From CAYOZN01 sp964408455 (GTDB lineage: Bacteria > Planctomycetota > Phycisphaerae > UBA1845 > UTPLA1): a stretch of DNA of 64,000 nt. Of this stretch, positions 51,962-61,198 are shown piece after piece (within the stretch, counting starts at the first letter, position 1; each line of letters opens with the position of its first letter). Where the stretch lies: contig CAYOZN010000008.1 in the NCBI GenBank assembly GCA_964408455.1, positions 1 through 64,000 on the forward strand, written 5' to 3'. A program made the position numbers and the translations under genes. A model generated the notes under the pieces. The model was given only the letters and a program-made list of their open reading frames with translations, was not told where the DNA came from and did no database searches.

Positions 51962-52882
51962 ATGTCGAGGCGAAGCCCCCGCCGCGCTGCTGTCTCATTC
52001 ATGAGTGCGGCAGCATCCTGCTCCCGCGTAACGTGCAGTGTATTCACAGCTGCCATGGCGCATTCCCACGAAGGCAGGCCGGTTCGCAGGTCGGCGAAAC
52101 CCAGTCTTCGCGGCTTCACGTTGATCGAGTTGCTGGTGGTCATCGCGATCATTTCGCTGCTGCTGTCGATCCTGCTGCCGGCATTGTCGGGGGCGCGGCG
52201 GAGCGGGCGGGCGGTCAAGTGCGAGGCGCACCTGCGCACGCTGGGCCAGGCGATGCACGTTTACGCCCATACGTATGACGACGTGGTGGCGCTGGGCGAG
52301 TCGGAGCTACAGGTGGGATCGATGCACTATGCCGTCGGCCTGATACCGACGCTGGATGGCAGCAGCCTGACGCGTCTGCACGGGTATTCGACGGCGAATG
52401 CCGCGCAGGAGCTGGCGCTCATGCGGGCGGTCGGCGAGTTAACCGCATTTCAATGTCCGGATTTTCCGACGCAGGGGCAGCGGCTGGACTTCGTGGTGAA
52501 TGCGTTTTTATAGCCGTATCCGTTCAGCGACGAGCCAGGGCCGCAGGGCGCCGGGCCGATGTCGCAGGGGGCCGACCCGGCGGAGCGGCGGATCTTCGCC
52601 AGCCTGACGCGCAACCGCATGGACACCAGCCGGGTGATCTACCTGACCGAGGGGCATCGGAATCTGCCGACGGACACGGTGCAACTGCACGATCTGTTCT
52701 TTGCGTCGCAGCTTCCGCGGGGCTCGTGGCCGCGGGTGGCGAACGATGACCGGCACCCGGGCGGGAATGTGAATGCGCTCTTCTTCGATTCGCACGTGGA
52801 GCGGATGAACGTGAAGACGATGGACGAGGGCTTTCCGCGGCCGCGGTCGGTGCGGCTGAGGTGGTTTACGCTGGCGCCGTGA
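51962..52882 (+). pseudogene. Prepilin-like H-X9-DG protein gene with an in-frame stop
   Basis: The start ATG 51962 follows GGGAG at eight bases. The N-terminal half has the prepilin signature GFTLIELLVVIAIISLLLSI preceded by a basic leader. An amber codon at 52511-52513 stops the frame after DFVVNAFL. The same frame continues with PYPFSDEPGP and the typical H-X9-DG-like end (HPGGNVNALFFDSHVERMN) to a stop at 52882. A single base change (Tyr codon to TAG) would explain it. It could be a pseudogene, an error, or read through. Intact relatives are pseudopilin-like proteins of unknown function common in planctomycetes. Confidence 0.82.
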
Positions 52883-52950
52883 TGGTGCCGGGCGAAGATA
52901 GCAGTTCCTCTTGCTCCTGGGGGGTTGGCCACGTCCTGCGGCGTCTGCCG

Positions 52951-53262
52951 TCAATGAGGTCGAAACTGCTCGCCAATTCCATCCACGAAGAATTCGACTC
53001 GCCCGCATGACGGACAGCAGTACAGGTCGAGCCGCTCCTTGTGGACGAACAACTCGCCAAGATCACCAAGGACACCCCAGCGAGTTCCCTCGTGGAATGC
53101 CTTGGTACCCACGTAGTCCAGTTTGCAACGGCACCGCGGACACACGATCGGGTTTTCTTCTGTTGAATCCTGAGGTTCGGAACCATCTCTGGATGCACCG
53201 CAATTCCAACAGGCATCGAAATTGTCCCCGATCTGCTTTCGACACTTTGCGCACTGCCACAT
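52951..53262 (-). CDS. Small double zinc-ribbon protein
   Basis: The 103-aa protein has four Cys pairs: CAKC and CWNC at the N-terminus (residues 4-21), CPRC in the middle and CCPSC near the end. The stretch HEGTRWGVLGDLGELFVHKE is strongly conserved in a family of small uncharacterised zinc-ribbon proteins. It is probably a cytoplasmic metal-binding protein; the role is unknown. The gene lies between a broken prepilin gene and a repeat-rich intergenic region. Confidence 0.75.
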   Translation of the reverse strand: MWQCAKCRKQIGDNFDACWNCGASRDGSEPQDSTEENPIVCPRCRCKLDYVGTKAFHEGTRWGVLGDLGELFVHKERLDLYCCPSCGRVEFFVDGIGEQFRPH

Positions 53263-53368
53263 GGTACCGCCCTTGTATTATCCCGGGTTCCGTGAAATCT
53301 CATTATGATAACTTCCGGTGCATTTTCCACCGGCCGACGGGTAACGGAAGCGCGTGGTGCGGAAGAAC

Positions 53369-53438
53369 GCGAAGACAAGGGACGGGGTTTTCCGCGTCCG
53401 CGTGCGTTGCGGCTAAATGGATTACGCTTGCGCCATGA
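53369..53438 (+). pseudogene. Relic of the 3' end of an H-X9-DG prepilin-like gene
   Basis: This 70-base segment aligns with the last codons of the gene at 51962-52882 (bases about 52812-52882). Both encode the GFPRPR core, and both end in TGA. Small shifts and substitutions have destroyed the frame. It suggests that a second copy once stood here and was deleted, or that the end was duplicated. Confidence 0.6.
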
Positions 53439-53506
53439 CGGGGCAAGCGTGTTCGAGACTGCATGTTTGTGGCTGCATGCCCGCGCCGGCATGCTCACGC
53501 GGAGTA

Positions 53507-53584
53507 CCGCGAGAGCATGCCACCCTGCCCGGCCGCGAGAGCATGCCAGGCTGCCCGGCCGCGAGAGCATGCCACGCTGCCGGA
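53507..53584 (+). repeat. Three 26-bp tandem repeats
   Basis: Units begin at 53507, 53533 and 53559 with the pattern CCGCGAGAGCATGCC...CTGCC. They differ at a few positions. Each unit contains a GCATGC palindrome. They lie 30 bases past the stop of the minus-strand gene at 53614. Confidence 0.85.
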
Positions 53585-53613
53585 AGCGAATACCACGCTG
53601 GGTGGTGCCGCGG

Positions 53614-55056
53614 CTATGGCAGCAGCAAGTCCACGAACTGCACGACATCCGTACCGTCGAGCGTTGTGCTGCCGTCGATGTCGGCGCGGTTGATGTCGCA
53701 GGCCGGGAAATCGGCTGCGTAGGCGACCGGATCGACGAGGGCCAGGGCAAACGGCGCCGCATCGAGGTGATCGACAACGCCGTCGCAGTTCAGATCGCCC
53801 AGCTGGCTGCCGCCCGGGAGGGCAATCCGCAGGATGGCCTCAACTTCGGCGCCGCCGCCAACCGGCTCGATCCCGACTTCGACGAAGACGAAGCCGTCGT
53901 CTGCCAGATCGAGGCCGGGGCCGATGGTGCCCGAGGCGTTGAAATCGACGACGAGCCAGTCGCCGATGTCGTCGTCATCCACGTCGATTTCATCGTTTAG
54001 AGCCAGTAGCGTGACACTCGAAACGGCGAGATCGGCCGCGTTGCCAAAGAACAGGCGCTCGGACGCCGTCGGGCTCCAGATGTGCACGACCTGTCCGAGG
54101 TTGTTCATGCTGAGGGCGTTGACGGCGGCGCCGCTGGGAAGGGTGTGATTGTCGATGGTCATGCCTTCGCGCACGACAATGACGCCGTTGTAGGCAATGA
54201 ACTCATCGGACGCAGTGTCGCCGTCGGTATCGCCGGAGAAGACGTAGTCGCCGCTGTCGTTGATGGAGACGTTGTCAAAATTCTGCCAGTTGTCGCCTTC
54301 GCCGGTGGGCGCGCCCTCCTGGTGGGGCAAAGTCCCATCGACATAGACGTGGATGTCGTCGACCGTGGAGCCGGTATCCATGTCGAGCACGTGAATGTGA
54401 TGCTGGCCGTCGTCGCTCAGGTCGTAGTCGAAATCCACGCCGGTACCGCCGCCGGCGATGGTCAATCCGTCGACGACGGTCGTTCCACCGACGAGCACCG
54501 ACGAGAGATTGCCGGCGGGATCGCCGCGGACGAAGACGCGATTGAGGGTGCTGCTGCTGCCCTGCGTGGGATTCAGGCCGGAGACGAAGACGGTCGTGCC
54601 GTCGGGAAGCATCCGCGGGCGGCTGCCGAAGGTAAGAAACTGTCCCGGGATGCCTGGCGCCGGATCGCCGCGCTGGGCGAGCAGGCCGTTGTGCGTCCAG
54701 ACGCCGTCGTTGCCGTTGATGGAGGGGCTGTAGATGAATTCGCCGTTGTTGCCGATGCCCATGGTGCCCTCGCCGCCGGTGAGCGCGTCGGGCAGGGCGC
54801 TGCTGCTGTTGAAGATGGGGCCGGCGCCGTGCCATATGATGCGGTTGCCATCGGCGAGCGATGCCACGAATCCGACACTGCCGTTGCCGTCGGTGAATGG
54901 TGCATTCAGGGTGCTGATGGTGGAGCCGGAGGCCGCATCGCCAACTTTCGCGACGATCTCTGCGGCAACGATGTCGGCCGCGGCGAGGCCGGGCGAGAGG
55001 CAGAGGACGAGGGCCGCGGCGAGCACGGCACAGCCAATGAAGAACCTGGTCGGCAT
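53614..55056 (-). CDS. Secreted repeat protein (DUF7453-like) with dockerin-like C-terminus
   Basis: I choose ATG 55056, preceded by AGGGGAA; the frame is open to 55137. The 480-aa product has a signal peptide ending LAAA/DIVAA. Residues about 30-420 contain repeated beta-rich blocks (GNGSVGFVASLADGNRIIWHG, NNGEFIYSPSINGNDGVW, SGDYVFSGDTDGD), like planctomycete DUF7453-type choice-of-anchor proteins. The end carries two dockerin-like EF motifs (GDLNCDGVVDHLDAAPF, ADIDGSTTLDGTDVVQF). It is probably exported. The dockerin-like ends match those of the two peptidases in this window. Confidence 0.78.
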   Translation of the reverse strand: MPTRFFIGCAVLAAALVLCLSPGLAAADIVAAEIVAKVGDAASGSTISTLNAPFTDGNGSVGFVASLADGNRIIWHGAGPIFNSSSALPDALTGGEGTMGIGNNGEFIYSPSINGNDGVWTHNGLLAQRGDPAPGIPGQFLTFGSRPRMLPDGTTVFVSGLNPTQGSSSTLNRVFVRGDPAGNLSSVLVGGTTVVDGLTIAGGGTGVDFDYDLSDDGQHHIHVLDMDTGSTVDDIHVYVDGTLPHQEGAPTGEGDNWQNFDNVSINDSGDYVFSGDTDGDTASDEFIAYNGVIVVREGMTIDNHTLPSGAAVNALSMNNLGQVVHIWSPTASERLFFGNAADLAVSSVTLLALNDEIDVDDDDIGDWLVVDFNASGTIGPGLDLADDGFVFVEVGIEPVGGGAEVEAILRIALPGGSQLGDLNCDGVVDHLDAAPFALALVDPVAYAADFPACDINRADIDGSTTLDGTDVVQFVDLLLP

Positions 55057-55539
55057 GGTATTCCCCTTTTGCTGTGACGACGATGCGTCGAGATGGACGT
55101 GTTCCCACTCCAGCGGGAGGACGCTCAACTTCCGCATGTTATCAGAATCGCGCTGTCGCCGCGCATTTTTTTCGGAGTTTTTTCGGAAAAAAGCACGGTG
55201 ATGGCGCAGTGGAGTGCCAATATCAGGGCACTACATGCAGGGCTTCGAGCGTGCATCGTGCGGGGCGGCGCGGCCGTTTGCGACGCGACCGGCGCCGGAA
55301 GCGACATCTCGCGCCGCTGATGGGGCAGCAGGCGAAACTACGCCCGCGTGGGTGTAATCTGCTGTATCGTGGGGCCTGGGAATCGCCGGCCGCTGCCAGA
55401 ATTACACCAAAATGCTTGGAAAATGCAGGCTTTTTCAGTAGCATGATTGCTTCTGGTTGCATCGTCGTGGCTTCGGGATTCAGCCACATACGTCAGCGGG
55501 CAAGGGGCTGAACGGCTCCGAGAGGGAGGGCAAGTCGTT
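55057..55539. other. Region between divergent genes
   Basis: These 483 bases must hold the promoters of both flanking genes. I see a small T6/A6 hairpin at 55178-55192 within AT-rich sequence, and GGGAGGG before the downstream GTG start. Nothing else is recognised. Confidence 0.4.
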
Positions 55540-56331
55540 GTGATCTCACGCATTTCTTCCATTGTCGCCGCCAGCATACTTCTGATCGTCGCCTGTGTTG
55601 TTGCCGCGCCGGCGTCGGCCGCGCCCACGCTTTTCGCCGTCGAGAGCACTCGGGCGCTGTCGACGATCGACATGACGACGGGTATGAAGACACCGGTTTG
55701 TACGCTGACCAGCAATGTCGGCACGCCCGGCGGACTGACGTACGATCCCTCGAGCGGCACCGTATACGTGTCCTCGAGCTCGAACGATTCGCTTTATACC
55801 CTCAATCTGGATACGTGCGAGGCGACGCTGGTGGGTCCATACGGCGATAGCAGCGTCGTGATGCACGGCCTCGAGTACGACACCAGCACCGGTCAACTCT
55901 ACGGCGGCTCAAGCGGCAACCTGTACACGATCGACAAGAACACCGGCACCGCCAGCATTGTGGGGCTATCCGGACTGACGTCGTTCTTGAATCTCGGCTA
56001 CCGCTCGGCGAACGACACGCTCTATGCCACCAACAGCAACACGGACAGCTTTTACAGCGTGGACCGCGGCACCGGCGCGGTGACGCTCATCGGGCCGCTG
56101 GTGAATTCGACCAATCCCAACGGCCTGGCATACGATCCCGTCAACGACATCCTGTTTCTGACCGACAACACGACGGACAGTCTTTATCAGCTGAATGTGG
56201 CGACGGGCGAAGCGGTGCTGGTCGGATCGACGGGTTCGGGCAACATCCTCGGGCTGGTCTACATTCCCGAACCCGGGACGGCGCTCGCGCTGTGTCTTGG
56301 GGCGGCGATGCTGTTGCGACGGCGGCGGTGA
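55540..56331 (+). CDS. PEP-CTERM protein 4 with propeller-like repeats
   Basis: I choose GTG 55540, nine bases after GGGAGGG; the frame is open back to 55447. The 263-aa product has a signal peptide ending ASA/APTLF. The body has about five repeats of 40 residues with a YD-SGTVYVSSS...LYTLNL pattern, as in YncE/DUF4394-like propellers. The C-terminus is IPEPGTALALCLGAAMLLRRRR, a PEP-CTERM signal with Ile-Pro-Glu-Pro-Gly in place of VPEPA. It is exported and processed by an exosortase that is not in this window. Confidence 0.84.
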   Translation: MISRISSIVAASILLIVACVVAAPASAAPTLFAVESTRALSTIDMTTGMKTPVCTLTSNVGTPGGLTYDPSSGTVYVSSSSNDSLYTLNLDTCEATLVGPYGDSSVVMHGLEYDTSTGQLYGGSSGNLYTIDKNTGTASIVGLSGLTSFLNLGYRSANDTLYATNSNTDSFYSVDRGTGAVTLIGPLVNSTNPNGLAYDPVNDILFLTDNTTDSLYQLNVATGEAVLVGSTGSGNILGLVYIPEPGTALALCLGAAMLLRRRR

Positions 56332-56628
56332 AGAGTTCAAGCCGGAGGCCGCGATCGGGCTGGCGCATCGCAGCCAGTTCAAAAGTCTATCTCAATCACC
56401 CAAGCCGCACCTGCTGTTAGCCGGTGCCACACTGTAATTATCGCAGGTTCATCGTCGCGGAGTGGCTTGTTTTTCGCGGCCGCGATGGGGACAATGCGCA
56501 TATCGAGCCGCCGTCGGCAATTACATCAAGTCTGTGAGGTTCTTCAGCCGCTCGGTCGAAATGGACAAACGAACGACCGGGCTGGGGATAGCCCTGCACC
56601 GAGGGCGTTCACGAGCGCGGGAAAATCC

Positions 56629-57176
56629 ATGTCCGCCGATGCGACACAACTGCTGGCCGATATCCGGGCAGGCCTTCGAAAGCCGGGCGATCTGTTTCCC
56701 ATGGTTCTTGAGGAATTGCGTCGAATCGCCCGCGGCATGGTCTCCCGCGAGCGGCAGGGGCATACCTATCAGGCGACGGACCTGGTGCATGAGGCCTTCA
56801 TGCGGCTGGTTCGGAATGACCGGTCGGACTGGCATGACCGATCGCAGTTTCTGGCGGTGGCGGCGATGGCGATGCGTCAGATCCTGGTGGATCACGCCCG
56901 GCGACGCGGTGCGCAGAAGCGGCGGCCGCCCGGTGAAGGGATTCCGCTGGACATTGCGCTTGAACAGGTAGAGGCTCAATCCGGGGGGTTTGACATCGAG
57001 GCGGTGGATATGGCGCTGAAGGAGCTGGCGACGATCGACGCGCGGGCGGCGGAAGTCGTGCAGCTCCGGTTCTTCGGCGGGCTGACGATGGAGGAGATAT
57101 CGAAATCGCTGGAGGTGTCGATCAGCACGGCCGAGCGGGAGTGGCGCTATGCGCGGGCGTGGCTGCGGCAGCGGCT
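56629..57176 (+). CDS. ECF sigma factor (TIGR02999-like), 3' end lost in a scaffold gap
   Basis: The start is ATG 56629 after GCGGGAA. About 182 codons are present before the gap. Region 2 (YQATDLVHEAFMRLV, FLAVAAMAMRQILVDHARRR) and region 4 (AEVVQLRFFGGLTMEEISKSLEVSISTAEREWRYARAWLRQR) match the TIGR02999 group of planctomycete and acidobacterial ECF sigma factors. Only the last few residues are missing. The neighbour after the gap is a Ser/Thr kinase with TPRs, the usual partner of this ECF group, so phosphorylation probably controls it in place of a membrane anti-sigma factor. Confidence 0.9.
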
Positions 57177-57276
57177 NNNNNNNNNNNNNNNNNNNNNNNN
57201 NNNNNNNNNNNNNNNNNNNNNNNNNNNNNNNNNNNNNNNNNNNNNNNNNNNNNNNNNNNNNNNNNNNNNNNNNNNN
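57177..57276. other. Scaffold gap of 100 N
   Basis: Exactly 100 undetermined bases of arbitrary length. The right flank (57277-57300) contains an ACGCAGATTAG unit like those bounding the GxxExxY cassette at 48.4-48.9 kb. Confidence 0.98.
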
Positions 57277-57302
57277 GATTGCGCAATTAGACGCAGATTA
57301 GC

Positions 57303-59810
57303 ATGGGCTCGGGCAGGGCGATGAAACTTGAACTCACACGCGAACGCCGGGTAGCGGAGATCTTCAAGGACGCGATCGCCTGCGCCGACGCCGAAGACCA
57401 GATGGCGCTATTGGAGCAGGCGTGCGGGACCGACGCGGGCCTGCGTGCCGCCGTGGAGGCATTGATCGCGGCGGATGCGTCGGGAATGTTGTTTCCCGAT
57501 GCCGGCCCGGCGGGCGAGACGCAGCTGGCGGGGGATGGTTTGTCGGCGGCGGGCGGCCTGGGACACTCGGCGGTGGCGGCCCTCTCGGCGGCGGGCATCG
57601 GTTCGGCGCGCGAGCGCCGCATGGCGGGCACGGCCGGCTCAGCCCCGGCGGCCGACTCGATCGCGGGCTACACGATCCTGCGGGAGATCCATCGCGGCGG
57701 GCAGGGCGTGGTGTACCAGGCACTTCAGAAGTCGACCAATCGCAAGGTAGCGATCAAGGTGCTGAAGGAGGGCCCGTTCGCCGGGCCGATGCACCGGGCG
57801 CGGTTCGAGCGCGAGGTGCAGGTGCTGGGGCAGCTCGGGCACCCGAACATCGTCACGATTCACGACAGCGGTTCGGCTGCGGGGCAGCACTACTTCGTGA
57901 TGGACTACATCGCCGGGCAGCCGCTGGACGTGTACATGTCGAGCGGCGCGCGAGGCATCCGACAGACGGTCGAATTGTTCCGGAAGATCTGCGATGCCGT
58001 GAGCGCGGCACACCTGAAGGGCGTGATTCATCGCGATCTGAAGCCGGGCAACATCTGCGTGGACGCGACCGGCGAACCGCGTGTGCTGGACTTCGGCCTG
58101 GCCAAGATCGCGACGAGCGACAGCGACGCCGAGGCGATGACGGTGACGGGGCAGTTCCTCGGCAGCCTGCCGTGGGCCTCGCCGGAACAGGCGGAGGGTT
58201 CCTCGAGCAAGATCGATCTGCGGACGGACGTGTATTCGCTGGGCGTGGTGCTGTACCAGATGCTGACGGGGCGATTCCCCTACGAAGTGGTCGGCGGGAT
58301 GCGGGACGTGCTCGATCGCATCATGACGGCGGAGCCGGCGCGACCGCGGACGATTCGGCGCGAGATCGACGACGAAGTCGAGACGATCGTGCTGAAGTGC
58401 CTGGCGAAGGAGCGCGACCGGCGGTATCAGTCGGCGGGTGAGCTGGCGCGCGATCTGGGGCGGTACCTGGACGGCGAGCCGATCGAGGCCAAGCGGGACA
58501 GCGTGCGCTACCTGCTGCGGAAGAAGATGCGGCGGCATCGGGCGGCGGCGGCGGTGGTGCTGGCGATCGTGGCGGTCGGCGCGACGGGCTTCGGCAGCGC
58601 GATGGTCAACTGGCGGCGGGCGGTTCGCAATGAAAAGCTGGCTTCGGAAAACGCCCGGAACGCGTCGCGCGAGCGCGACGTCGCCCAGTATGTGAGCAAT
58701 TTTCTCCAGACGCTCCTGGGCGTGGCCAATCCGAATATCAGCCAGGACCCGGAGCTTCGCGTGCGTTCGGTGCTCGACTGGGGAGCGGCGCGGCTGGAGG
58801 CCGGCGGCGTCGGGGAGTACGTGGAGGCCGAGGTGCAGATTCGGCGGACCATCGGCGAAGGATACCTGGGGCTGGGATTGTATCGCGATGCCGAGCAGCA
58901 GTTCGCGGCGGCGGCCGAGCTGATGGAGGGCGGCGGGGCCTTTGGCGCGGTCGATCGCTGGCACGTGCGGATGCAGCGGGCGCTGTCGCTGCTCGAAGTG
59001 GGTGACGTGAATGCGGCACTGGGGCAGCTCCGGGCGATCGAACCGCTGTGCGCGGAGATCGAGCGCGACGATCCGGTCAAGGCGGCGATCTTCAAGAGCA
59101 ATGTCGCGCACGCCCTGGGGCGCGCCGGGGAAGATGCGTCGGCCGAGCGGCTGTATCGCGAGGCGCAGGTCGTGCTGGAGCTGTCGCTGGACCGCACGGA
59201 CCTGGAGCTGGCGTCGTTCTGGAACCGTTTCGCGGTGCTATTGCGGCGCGTGGGCAAGGCCGGCGAGGCCGAGCACATGATGCGCGAGGCGCTGAAGGTG
59301 CGGGACGCGATGCTGCCCGTCGATCATCCGGAGCGAATCACGAGCCGGTTTAATCTGGCGGAGCTTCAACTGGAGCGGGGGGATTTTACCGCGGCGGAGG
59401 AGAATGCGCGTCTGGCGGCGGAGGCGGCGCTGCGTTCGCTGCATGCGGCCCATCCGCATTATGCCAGCGCACTGATCATCCGCGGGTCGGCACTGGTGGG
59501 GCTGGACCGCGCCGCCGAGGCGGAGCCGCTGTTGCGCGACTGCCTGGCGATTCGCGAAGGGTATTTGAAGGCCGGGAACTGGCGCATTGCCAGCGCGGAG
59601 AGTGCGTTGGGAGAGTGCCTGGCACGGCTGGGGCAGACCGACGAGGCGGAGGCACTGCTCAGCCGTGCGGCCCAGTCGCTGACCCGGGATGAGACGGCGC
59701 CGGTCATCCGGCGGCGCGAGACGCTCGACCGGCTGATTGCACTGTATGAGAGAGCGGGGCGCGTCGATGACGCGGCGAACTGGAAACGACAACGGGATAC
59801 GATGAACTGA
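57303..59810 (+). CDS. Membrane Ser/Thr protein kinase with TPR domain
   Basis: The 835-aa protein starts at ATG 57303; ATG 57321 is an alternative. The first 110 residues are a helical, Ala-rich region often found in ECF-partner kinases. The Hanks kinase domain (about 120-400) has RGGQGVVYQA, VAIKVLKEG, HRDLKPGNICV (about 242), DFGLAK and SPEQAEG. A single membrane helix (about 412-435, AAAVVLAIVAVGATGFGSAMV) leads to a C-terminal domain of tetratricopeptide-like repeats (about 480-830). The kinase faces the cytoplasm and the TPRs lie outside the membrane. The pairing with the ECF sigma factor suggests a signalling unit. Confidence 0.92.
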   Translation: MGSGRAMKLELTRERRVAEIFKDAIACADAEDQMALLEQACGTDAGLRAAVEALIAADASGMLFPDAGPAGETQLAGDGLSAAGGLGHSAVAALSAAGIGSARERRMAGTAGSAPAADSIAGYTILREIHRGGQGVVYQALQKSTNRKVAIKVLKEGPFAGPMHRARFEREVQVLGQLGHPNIVTIHDSGSAAGQHYFVMDYIAGQPLDVYMSSGARGIRQTVELFRKICDAVSAAHLKGVIHRDLKPGNICVDATGEPRVLDFGLAKIATSDSDAEAMTVTGQFLGSLPWASPEQAEGSSSKIDLRTDVYSLGVVLYQMLTGRFPYEVVGGMRDVLDRIMTAEPARPRTIRREIDDEVETIVLKCLAKERDRRYQSAGELARDLGRYLDGEPIEAKRDSVRYLLRKKMRRHRAAAAVVLAIVAVGATGFGSAMVNWRRAVRNEKLASENARNASRERDVAQYVSNFLQTLLGVANPNISQDPELRVRSVLDWGAARLEAGGVGEYVEAEVQIRRTIGEGYLGLGLYRDAEQQFAAAAELMEGGGAFGAVDRWHVRMQRALSLLEVGDVNAALGQLRAIEPLCAEIERDDPVKAAIFKSNVAHALGRAGEDASAERLYREAQVVLELSLDRTDLELASFWNRFAVLLRRVGKAGEAEHMMREALKVRDAMLPVDHPERITSRFNLAELQLERGDFTAAEENARLAAEAALRSLHAAHPHYASALIIRGSALVGLDRAAEAEPLLRDCLAIREGYLKAGNWRIASAESALGECLARLGQTDEAEALLSRAAQSLTRDETAPVIRRRETLDRLIALYERAGRVDDAANWKRQRDTMN

Positions 59811-59831
59811 AAGATGTTCGGGGGCAATACG

Positions 59832-61166
59832 ATGCGACGAATTCTTCTATTAATGATTGTGCTTTTCGCCTCGCCGGCCTCAATGCCTGCGGCGCTGATC
59901 CAGACGTGCCCGCTGTGCACCTGTCCGCCGCCGCCCGGGTGCATTTGCGATCCATTTTATTGCCCGCCGAACTTTCGGCGGTTCGGGTTTGACACGGGCG
60001 GCAACATCGAGCCGGGCGACAACATCCTCGGCATTCGCGTGGACGTGCAGCTCCTCCCCGGTGCGAACGCGTCGATTTTTTTAAATAATGAACCGCCCAT
60101 TATCGAGGCGATCCTTCCGCCGAACCAGCAGCCAGGCTCGTTCGACGAGGATGTGCGGACCTTCATCAGTTCATACTCGTGCTATCCCAACAACATGGAG
60201 CCCGAGGGTTTCTGCCCCGTGAACGTGCATGGAGATCCCATCATCGGAAGCAATGCTCTGCACCTCGAATGGTCGCCCAACGAGGAGTTTCCCGGGCCAG
60301 GCTCCTACACGCTGTTCAGACTGGCGCTCGATCAGCCGCAGGGCAACGGGCCTTTGACGCTGGAGCCGACGGACGAGACTGTCGCGATCGTCAGCGGCTT
60401 CGTCGAATTTTCGGATGGGGCAGAGTCGATCGAGTATACGGTTTACCGCCTGCCGGCGTGTGCATGTCCGGGGGATACCAATGGCGACGGCCAGCGGAAT
60501 GGGGCAGACATCGCGTCATTTACCGATTGCGTCATTGAAGGGGGGCTGGCGTGCATCTGCGCCGATATGGACCAGAGCGGCCTGGTGGAGCCGCCGGATG
60601 TGCAGTTGTTTGTCAGTCAATTATTGAGTGGCGCGAGCTGCAATCCGGAAGGCATCATGAGGATCACGGAGTGGATGTACGAGGGGGCGAACAACAACGA
60701 ATTCGTGGAGTTCACCAATGTGGGCGACGCGCCGGTGGATATGACGGGCTGGTGGTTCAACAAGCCGCTGACGGTGCCGCCGGTCTTGATCAGTCTGAGC
60801 GGATTCGGCACGATCGGGCCGGGACAGTCCGCGGTTCTCACGTCGGCGCCGACGTCGAATTTCATCACGGCGTGGTCCCTCTCCGGAAGCGCAAAGGTGT
60901 TGGGCGGCACTTCGCTGGCGCTGGCGCGCAACGATCAGTTTCGACTGCTGAACGGCAACGTGGTGGTGGACCAACTGAGCTATGGAGACAATCAGAATTT
61001 CCCCGGCAGCATTCAGACGCTGAATATCAGCGGCAATCCGGCGACGCCGGCGGCGCTGGGCGCGAACGATGTGTATCAATGGGTGCTGTCGTCGGTGGGG
61101 GATTCGCGGGGATCGTACGCGGCGTCGAACGGCAACGTGGGTAATCCGTGCGTCTACAACCCGTAG
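59832..61166 (+). CDS. Secreted protein with dockerin-like and lamin-tail domains
   Basis: I choose ATG 59832; ATG 59814 is in frame. The 444-aa product has a signal peptide (RRILLLMIVLFASPASMPAA) and a Cys/Pro-rich start (CPLCTCPPPPGCICDPFYC). A strand-rich domain reaches about residue 205. A dockerin-like EF pair (GDTNGDGQRNGADIASF, ADMDQSGLVEPPDVQLF) lies at about 212-265. The remainder is a lamin-tail domain (LTD: ITEWMYEGANNNEFVEFTNVGDAPVDMTGW...), an Ig-like fold found in bacterial surface proteins. It is probably exported. Unlike its kinase neighbour it has no evident regulatory role. Confidence 0.83.
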   Translation: MRRILLLMIVLFASPASMPAALIQTCPLCTCPPPPGCICDPFYCPPNFRRFGFDTGGNIEPGDNILGIRVDVQLLPGANASIFLNNEPPIIEAILPPNQQPGSFDEDVRTFISSYSCYPNNMEPEGFCPVNVHGDPIIGSNALHLEWSPNEEFPGPGSYTLFRLALDQPQGNGPLTLEPTDETVAIVSGFVEFSDGAESIEYTVYRLPACACPGDTNGDGQRNGADIASFTDCVIEGGLACICADMDQSGLVEPPDVQLFVSQLLSGASCNPEGIMRITEWMYEGANNNEFVEFTNVGDAPVDMTGWWFNKPLTVPPVLISLSGFGTIGPGQSAVLTSAPTSNFITAWSLSGSAKVLGGTSLALARNDQFRLLNGNVVVDQLSYGDNQNFPGSIQTLNISGNPATPAALGANDVYQWVLSSVGDSRGSYAASNGNVGNPCVYNP

Positions 61167-61198
61167 GGCGGCAATAATGAGGCGCGGCCGCTCGGCTG

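Larger units (their letters stand above)
53263..53613. other. Intergenic region with gene relic and tandem repeat
   Basis: No intact gene lies in these 351 bases. They contain a fragment matching the 3' end of the broken prepilin gene (53369-53438) and three tandem 26-base units (53507-53584). Confidence 0.6.

Noticed and set aside
53507..53584. CRISPR array
   Set aside because: The three units are contiguous with no spacers, and no cas gene is present.
54082..55077. A 331-codon plus-strand frame opposite the DUF7453-like gene
   Set aside because: It is an antisense shadow. The minus strand has a signal peptide, repeats and dockerin motifs.
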